From Paraglaciecola sp. (lineage in GTDB: Bacteria > Pseudomonadota > Gammaproteobacteria > Enterobacterales > Alteromonadaceae): a DNA stretch of 60,571 nt. The stretch spans positions 1-60,571 of the forward strand of contig NZ_JANQVQ010000029.1 of NCBI RefSeq assembly GCF_030730205.1, in the 5' to 3' direction. A program made the position numbers and the translations under genes. The notes under the pieces were generated by a model. The model saw only the letters and a program-made list of their open reading frames with translations, made no database searches and had not been told where the DNA came from. Within the stretch, counting starts at the first letter, position 1, and every line of letters begins with the position of its first letter. Positions 56,153-60,571 of this stretch are shown here, one piece after another.

Positions 56153-57175
56153 TTGGAATTTTTATATGAATACGGCTTATTTACCGCTAAGGCGATTACC
56201 ATTGTTGTGGCCTTACTATTAGCAATTGGAGGAATTATCAGTTTAGCCTCTAAGCAAAAGTCAGGGAAAGGACACCTCGAAATTACCTCCTTATCAGAAA
56301 AACTTGAAGACGTCGCCGATTATTCTCGCAGTATGCTACTCACCAAAGAGCAGTTAAAAAAGCATAATAAAGAACAGAAAAAAGCAGAAAAACAACAAAA
56401 GAAGAGTGCCGAAGACCAAGTAAGCAGCCATTTGTTTGTTATCGACTTTAAAGGCTCAATGGATGCCCATGAAGTAGAATATCTACGAGAAGAAATTACT
56501 GCCATTTTGACGATTGCCAAACCAGAAGATGAGGTGCTGGTACGCCTAGAAAGTGGCGGCGGAGTAGTGCACGGTTATGGACTTGCCGCATCTCAACTGC
56601 AACGATTATGCGATAAAAAGATCAAACTCACGGTTGCAGTTGATAAGGTCGCTGCCAGTGGCGGTTACATGATGGCGTGTGTTGCGGATAGAGTACTCGC
56701 TGCAAAATTTGCCATAATTGGCTCGATTGGGGTCATTGCTCAATTGCCTAATTTTAATAAATTATTGAAAAAAAGTAATATCGAGTGGGAGCAACACACC
56801 GCGGGAGAATTTAAACGCACATTAACCATGTTTGGTGAAAACAATGAGCAAGGTCGCGAAAAATTCAAAGAAGAACTAGAAGAAGTTCATCAAATGTTCA
56901 AAGGCTTTGTACAAGAGCATCGTCCTGAATTAGACATAAGTAAAGTGGCTACCGGTGAATACTGGTATGGTAGTAGAGCCTTAGAACTAGGTTTGGTTGA
57001 TGAAATTCAAACTTCAGACGATTATTTATTACGTGCCAATGAGCAACGTAAAATCTATAGCGTTAAATATTCCATGAAAAAGAATATCGCTGAACGTCTA
57101 GGTTTTGCCGCCAGTACCGCGATTGAGTCGGTGCTTGTGAAATTATGGTCAATGCAGAACAACTTGTTTAAATAA
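56153..57175 (+). CDS. sohB: SohB inner-membrane S49 peptidase
   Basis: This 340-residue protease has one N-terminal membrane helix (about 10-30), a charged Lys/Gln-rich linker (about 70-90) and an S49 domain with Ser169 (AASGGYMMACVAD) and Lys221 (GEFKRTLT), the Ser-Lys dyad. It cleaves membrane-bound remnants of signal peptides or related substrates. The start is a TTG at 56153 with AGGAGA eight bases upstream. Confidence 0.93.
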   Translation: MEFLYEYGLFTAKAITIVVALLLAIGGIISLASKQKSGKGHLEITSLSEKLEDVADYSRSMLLTKEQLKKHNKEQKKAEKQQKKSAEDQVSSHLFVIDFKGSMDAHEVEYLREEITAILTIAKPEDEVLVRLESGGGVVHGYGLAASQLQRLCDKKIKLTVAVDKVAASGGYMMACVADRVLAAKFAIIGSIGVIAQLPNFNKLLKKSNIEWEQHTAGEFKRTLTMFGENNEQGREKFKEELEEVHQMFKGFVQEHRPELDISKVATGEYWYGSRALELGLVDEIQTSDDYLLRANEQRKIYSVKYSMKKNIAERLGFAASTAIESVLVKLWSMQNNLFK

Positions 57176-57225
57176 GCCGTAGCGCACTATTCGCGCAAGC
57201 TCATCGTTGATTAGTGCTTAGCGTT

Positions 57226-57258
57226 AGGCAAATTGCTGCAAGGTAGTTTGCCTTTTTT
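57226..57258 (+). terminator. Terminator of sohB
   Basis: AGGCAAA (57226-57232) pairs with TTTGCCT (57247-57253) and TTTTT follows. The hairpin is 50 bases past the sohB stop codon. Confidence 0.7.
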
Positions 57259-57417
57259 ATTGATGCCTAATTTCAGATGATGTTGAACTTGAGAAGCCCA
57301 TGTCTTATGTGTTTTTACATTCGCCTTATGAGCTCAGATATTGAGACAATTACTGCGGCTAAACTGTTAAGCACTCTCTAACATTTTTATTTGCGGCGCA
57401 GTGATAACACTGAAGGC

Positions 57418-58590
57418 TCAAAGGCTTGCTTGGAAGGTAAAAACAGTTCTGCTCTCATTTGAACTTACCGTCAGCGATCCGTTATGGGACAAGGTTATTT
57501 GAGAGGCTATGAACAAACCTAAACCCAAACCGCCGGTTTTCTTGTTACTTTCATTGCGCCAAAAAGGCTGAAAAAGCTTATCAACTGTCTCTGGGCTGAT
57601 AGGAGAGCCCCCGTTACTGACACTTAATGAGAAAACGCCCTCAATGATGGTTGATGTTACCTCGATGATTTGTGCCGGGTCGCCATGCACGATGGCGTTA
57701 ATTAAAAGATTAGACAACAATTGGGCGATTCGCTCAGGATCACAATTAAGCAATCCCTCAACATTAATGCTCGTTTGAATGGTCTGTTGTGGATGCAAAG
57801 CTGCGAGTTCAGCGACAGTGTGGGATAAAATATTTTGTAAATTGTTAACCGGCTTTACTTGCAATTCGATGCCATTGCCCATTTTTCCGTGGGTCAAATC
57901 CATCACATCACTAATCAAACGTTTCATTCTATTTGCACTATTGTCCATGCGAGCGAGAATTTTTTGCGAGGTATCATCTTTTACCTGTTCCATCAGAAAA
58001 TTCACGCCCATGGTAAGAGCAGATAAAGGCGTTCTTAAATCGTGACCCAGAATGGCGATGTATTGTTCTCGTAATTTGGCGGCCGTCTTCTCATTAAATA
58101 AATCAGACTCAACCGTACTGAGTTTTTCGTCAGCTTCAATCTGTCTCGAAATCAATTCTGCAAAAGACTTAATTTGTTGTTTGATCTCAGTGGTTTTTAA
58201 TTTTGCTGGTAGCGGATCTAGACCGCAGAGGGTGCCGAAAAAATGGCCATTTTTACTGAATATAGGGAAGGAAAAGTAGCTTTCAAATCCATACATGCTT
58301 GGGATCGTACTACTGTTATAATACTCGTCATTCTGCGCGTGCTCTATAATGATTGGCGTACTCGACTGTCTAACCTGGTTACAAAAAGTAGTCTGTATCT
58401 CCAGCTCATCACCTGGTTGTAGATTAAAATTAACCCTATCTAATACTGCACAGGTGGTCCAGTTGTCGTGAGTTACTCTAGCGATACAGATAAATCGTAG
58501 ACCTGTCGCGTCTGCTAACATTTTCATGATGAAAGGAACAGCCTCGATAGACTGGATAGTACGGATATCTTTTTCGATTAAGGCGTTCAT
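57418..58590 (-). CDS. Cytoplasmic GAF-domain histidine kinase
   Basis: This 390-residue sensor kinase has a GAF domain (about 15-150, with FFGTLCGLDP at its end), a HisKA domain with His183 in ILGHDLRTPLS and a HATPase domain (LLSNLLINAIVHG with the N box, then GGLGLGLFIASQI). No membrane helix or HAMP is present. No response regulator lies beside it, so it is an orphan kinase. The ligand of the GAF domain is unknown. Confidence 0.9.
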   Translation of the reverse strand: MNALIEKDIRTIQSIEAVPFIMKMLADATGLRFICIARVTHDNWTTCAVLDRVNFNLQPGDELEIQTTFCNQVRQSSTPIIIEHAQNDEYYNSSTIPSMYGFESYFSFPIFSKNGHFFGTLCGLDPLPAKLKTTEIKQQIKSFAELISRQIEADEKLSTVESDLFNEKTAAKLREQYIAILGHDLRTPLSALTMGVNFLMEQVKDDTSQKILARMDNSANRMKRLISDVMDLTHGKMGNGIELQVKPVNNLQNILSHTVAELAALHPQQTIQTSINVEGLLNCDPERIAQLLSNLLINAIVHGDPAQIIEVTSTIIEGVFSLSVSNGGSPISPETVDKLFQPFWRNESNKKTGGLGLGLFIASQITLSHNGSLTVSSNESRTVFTFQASL

Positions 58591-58997
58591 TAACTACTCT
58601 TTATTTTGCGCTTGTCCATCTTCATTTTTTACAGAGCTCATATTTTGTCATTCATTTGACATATGGGCTTTGCGCTTATTATCGTATTGAGTTAAATCAA
58701 AAAGTGATGCGGCTAGCCTAAACTTTTAACATTACCTGCGTTTGTTTTCAATGACATTCATATGGCTGTGCTTTCAAATCATATAATAGACGGCCAAATG
58801 CCTTCATAAGATAGGGGCGCAGTATACTATTTTCACGGCGATGGTGTTCATCTTTTGCCGTGATAAGCGGCAAACTACTCTAGGTAAATACCGCGTTTAA
58901 CCTGCATTGCAATATGGCTGCCTAAGGTTATAATCCGCGCCTTTTGACAAAACCTCAATGAATTAGGTTTTCCTGCACCATAAAGAGCTGCTCCATC
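58591..58997. promoter_or_regulatory. Divergent control region of thiI with a sigma70-like promoter
   Basis: The 407 bp contain a perfect -10 TATAAT (58929-58934) with TTGCAA (58907-58912) at 16-bp spacing, giving a plausible thiI promoter 63 bp before its ATG. The rest is AT-rich. No gene is seen. Confidence 0.5.
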
Positions 58998-60452
58998 ATG
59001 AAGTTTATAATCAAACTACACCCTGAGATTTTAATTAAGAGTAAGGCCGTGCGTAAACGTTTTACCCGCTTGCTGGAAGGGAATATTCGTTTGGTGTTTA
59101 AACGTAATGAGCTGTCGGTGGAAGTACGTCATTCGTGGGATAAGCTGGTGTTGTTGGTTAATCCTAAAGCCATTGAACGATTAGATGAAGTGATCGCATT
59201 GCTGCAACGTATTCCTGGTATCGATCAAATATTAGATGTACAAGAGAGTCAATTTACTGATCTTGAAGATATTTATCAGCAAGTGAAAGGCATCTGGCAG
59301 GATAAATTGGCTGGCTTACGTTTTGCGGTAAAAGTAAAACGCCGTGGTCAACATAATTTTAGCTCGCTTGAAGCAGCCGCCTACATCGGTGGAAGGCTAA
59401 AAGAGCATTGTGCAAGCAGTCAAATTAAACTAAAAAATCCAGATATCACTATTGATCTCGATATTACTGACAACACCTTAATTTTTAATCATCAACGCAT
59501 TAAATGCCTTGGTGGTATGCCTTTGCCGAGTCAGGAAGATGTTTTGTCCTTGATCTCTGGAGGTTTTGACTCTGGGGTCGCCAGCTATCAATTAATTCGT
59601 CGTGGTGCCCGTACTCATTTTTGTTTTTTTAATTTAGGGGGCAGGGAGCACGAAATTGGTGTAAAGCAGGTCAGTTATTATTTATGGCAACGTTATAGTG
59701 AGTCACACAAGGTCAAATTTGTGATGCTGGACTTTTCAAAGGTGGTTAACGAGATTGTTGAAAAGGTTGACAATAATCAAATGGGCGTTGTGCTTAAACG
59801 TATGATGGTGCGCGCAGCATCAATGGTGGCAGATAAACTTAATATCAATGCCTTGGTTACGGGTGAATGTATAGGGCAAGTTGCCAGTCAAACCATCAGT
59901 AATTTGCAAATTATCGACCAAGCCACAGACAAACTCATTATTCGCCCCTTAGTGTGCATGGATAAAAGTGACATTATCAATATCGCACGTCAGATTGGCA
60001 CTGAGGATTTTGCCAGAGTCATGCCAGAATATTGCGGAGTAGTTTCTCGTAAACCCACGGTTAAAGCACTGTTATCTACTATCGTAAATGAAGAGGCTAA
60101 AATTGATGGTAATTTACTAAAGCTCGCCGTTGAAGAAGCAAACTTTAACGATATTCGTAGCATACTAGACGAAACCCAACAGCTTATTAAAACCGTCAAC
60201 AACACACAGACACTACCTGATGGTGCGGTAGTCATTGATATTCGCTCTTTTGACGAACAAGAAGCTAAGCCTTTGGTCTTGAAAAACAATGAAGTAAAAC
60301 ATATTCCGTTTTTTAAATTGGCTAATCAGTTACGTGTATTAGACGCGAAAACTGAGTATTTTTTATATTGCGAAAAAGGTGTAATGAGCCAGCTACAGGC
60401 CTTGCTCTTGCTGGAGCAGGGCCATAGCAATGTGCAAGTATATAAGCCCTGA
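58998..60452 (+). CDS. thiI: tRNA 4-thiouridine synthase / thiamine sulfur carrier sulfurtransferase
   Basis: This 484-residue enzyme makes 4-thiouridine at tRNA position 8 and supplies sulfur for the thiazole of thiamine. It has an N-terminal ferredoxin-like and THUMP region (about 1-165), a PP-loop ATPase with SGGFDS (187-192), and a C-terminal rhodanese domain with the persulfide Cys458 in YCEKGVMS, as in the long enterobacterial form. The start aligns with KFIIKLHPEILIKSKAVRKR. Confidence 0.97.
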   Translation: MKFIIKLHPEILIKSKAVRKRFTRLLEGNIRLVFKRNELSVEVRHSWDKLVLLVNPKAIERLDEVIALLQRIPGIDQILDVQESQFTDLEDIYQQVKGIWQDKLAGLRFAVKVKRRGQHNFSSLEAAAYIGGRLKEHCASSQIKLKNPDITIDLDITDNTLIFNHQRIKCLGGMPLPSQEDVLSLISGGFDSGVASYQLIRRGARTHFCFFNLGGREHEIGVKQVSYYLWQRYSESHKVKFVMLDFSKVVNEIVEKVDNNQMGVVLKRMMVRAASMVADKLNINALVTGECIGQVASQTISNLQIIDQATDKLIIRPLVCMDKSDIINIARQIGTEDFARVMPEYCGVVSRKPTVKALLSTIVNEEAKIDGNLLKLAVEEANFNDIRSILDETQQLIKTVNNTQTLPDGAVVIDIRSFDEQEAKPLVLKNNEVKHIPFFKLANQLRVLDAKTEYFLYCEKGVMSQLQALLLLEQGHSNVQVYKP

Positions 60453-60487
60453 TTCATCGATTTTTTTATTAATTGCCCGATAACCCA

Positions 60488-60571
60488 TCAAAAATCGATA
60501 CGCTCTCTTTCTTTCGACTTTGCTTGGTATAGCGCTTTATCGGCTTTTATTAGCATACCTGACATCTACTC
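60488..60571 (-). pseudogene. 3' end of a GGDEF (diguanylate cyclase) gene with an in-frame stop near the window edge
   Basis: On the minus strand the last 25 codons read MSGMLIKADKALYQAKSKER and on to a TGA at 60488. The ADKALYQAK segment is the conserved end of GGDEF domains. Directly upstream in the same frame is a TAG at 60566-60568. Unless the gene is read from another frame further right, the coding sequence is interrupted, so it is either decayed or shifted by an indel. Only 84 bases are visible, so this is uncertain. Confidence 0.5.

Noticed and set aside
1-60571. CRISPR array, tRNA, rRNA, prophage or insertion sequence
   Set aside because: No regularly spaced repeats, cloverleaf-like RNA, transposase, integrase or phage structural genes were seen by eye.

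Overview
The window looks like a chromosomal segment of a marine gammaproteobacterium of the order Alteromonadales, probably the Alteromonas/Glaciecola/Paraglaciecola group. That placement is inferred from protein likeness and gene neighbourhoods (fldA next to a DUF2788 gene, a Pla-1/cef-type lipase, a rhombosortase, a TonB-dependent receptor, sohB, thiI). No database search was run. There is no sign of phage, insertion sequence, CRISPR, rRNA or tRNA. The window is densely coding, with short gaps and many clear rho-independent terminators.

Layout. 1-3257 (minus) is a purine scavenging locus: an NCS2 purine permease, 8-oxoguanine deaminase, and the first 80 residues of a TonB-dependent receptor whose upstream region carries a sigma54-like -24/-12 element and two perfect palindromes. 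3571-5022 holds a 3-mercaptopyruvate sulfurtransferase (plus) and two tandem secreted EF-hand proteins (minus). 5346-10115 (minus) is a four-gene operon for the compatible solute glucosylglycerate, with a phosphorylase, a synthase, a phosphatase and a glycerate kinase. 10300-13900 is the molybdenum cofactor operon moaA-mobA-moaB-moaC-moaD-moaE, preceded by a structured leader that is probably a Moco riboswitch. 14064-18806 holds fur, a chemotaxis receptor, fldA, a DUF2788 gene and ybfF. 18864-23124 has an H-NS-like gene, ETF-quinone oxidoreductase and, divergently, etfBA, with LiuR-like boxes between them.

23303-25629 carries a GH42 beta-galactosidase and a stand-alone CBM48 protein. 26030-31574 is a GlxA-type regulator divergent from a four-gene acyl-CoA/alcohol oxidation operon whose substrate is unknown. 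31677-39612 contains azoR, a periplasmic glutathione peroxidase, an S9 peptidase lipoprotein, a rhombosortase, gamma-glutamyltransferase, a small lipoprotein and cysK. 39799-44608 is a MoxR ATPase, VWA, split RDD membrane protein, XdhC and MocA-like operon. It resembles molybdenum-hydroxylase maturation genes but has no hydroxylase subunits beside it. 44699-45865 has a rhomboid protease and a thioesterase. 46183-50448 is a maltodextrin-type locus with an MFS transporter, a GH13 amylase lipoprotein and a LacI regulator. 50724-60452 holds glnS, yciK, a Pla-1/cef lipase, sohB, an orphan GAF histidine kinase and thiI. The right edge shows the 3' end of a GGDEF gene with an in-frame stop.

Three themes recur. 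One is molybdenum: the moa operon supplies cofactor, and XdhC/MocA would serve a hydroxylase that is not in the window. Another is flavin-linked oxidation: acyl-CoA dehydrogenase feeds ETF, which feeds ETF-QO. The third is glucan and osmolyte metabolism: GH13, GH42, CBM48 and the glucosylglycerate operon. Start codons were moved inward from the longest open frame where a Shine-Dalgarno sequence, a signal peptide or family alignment supported it.
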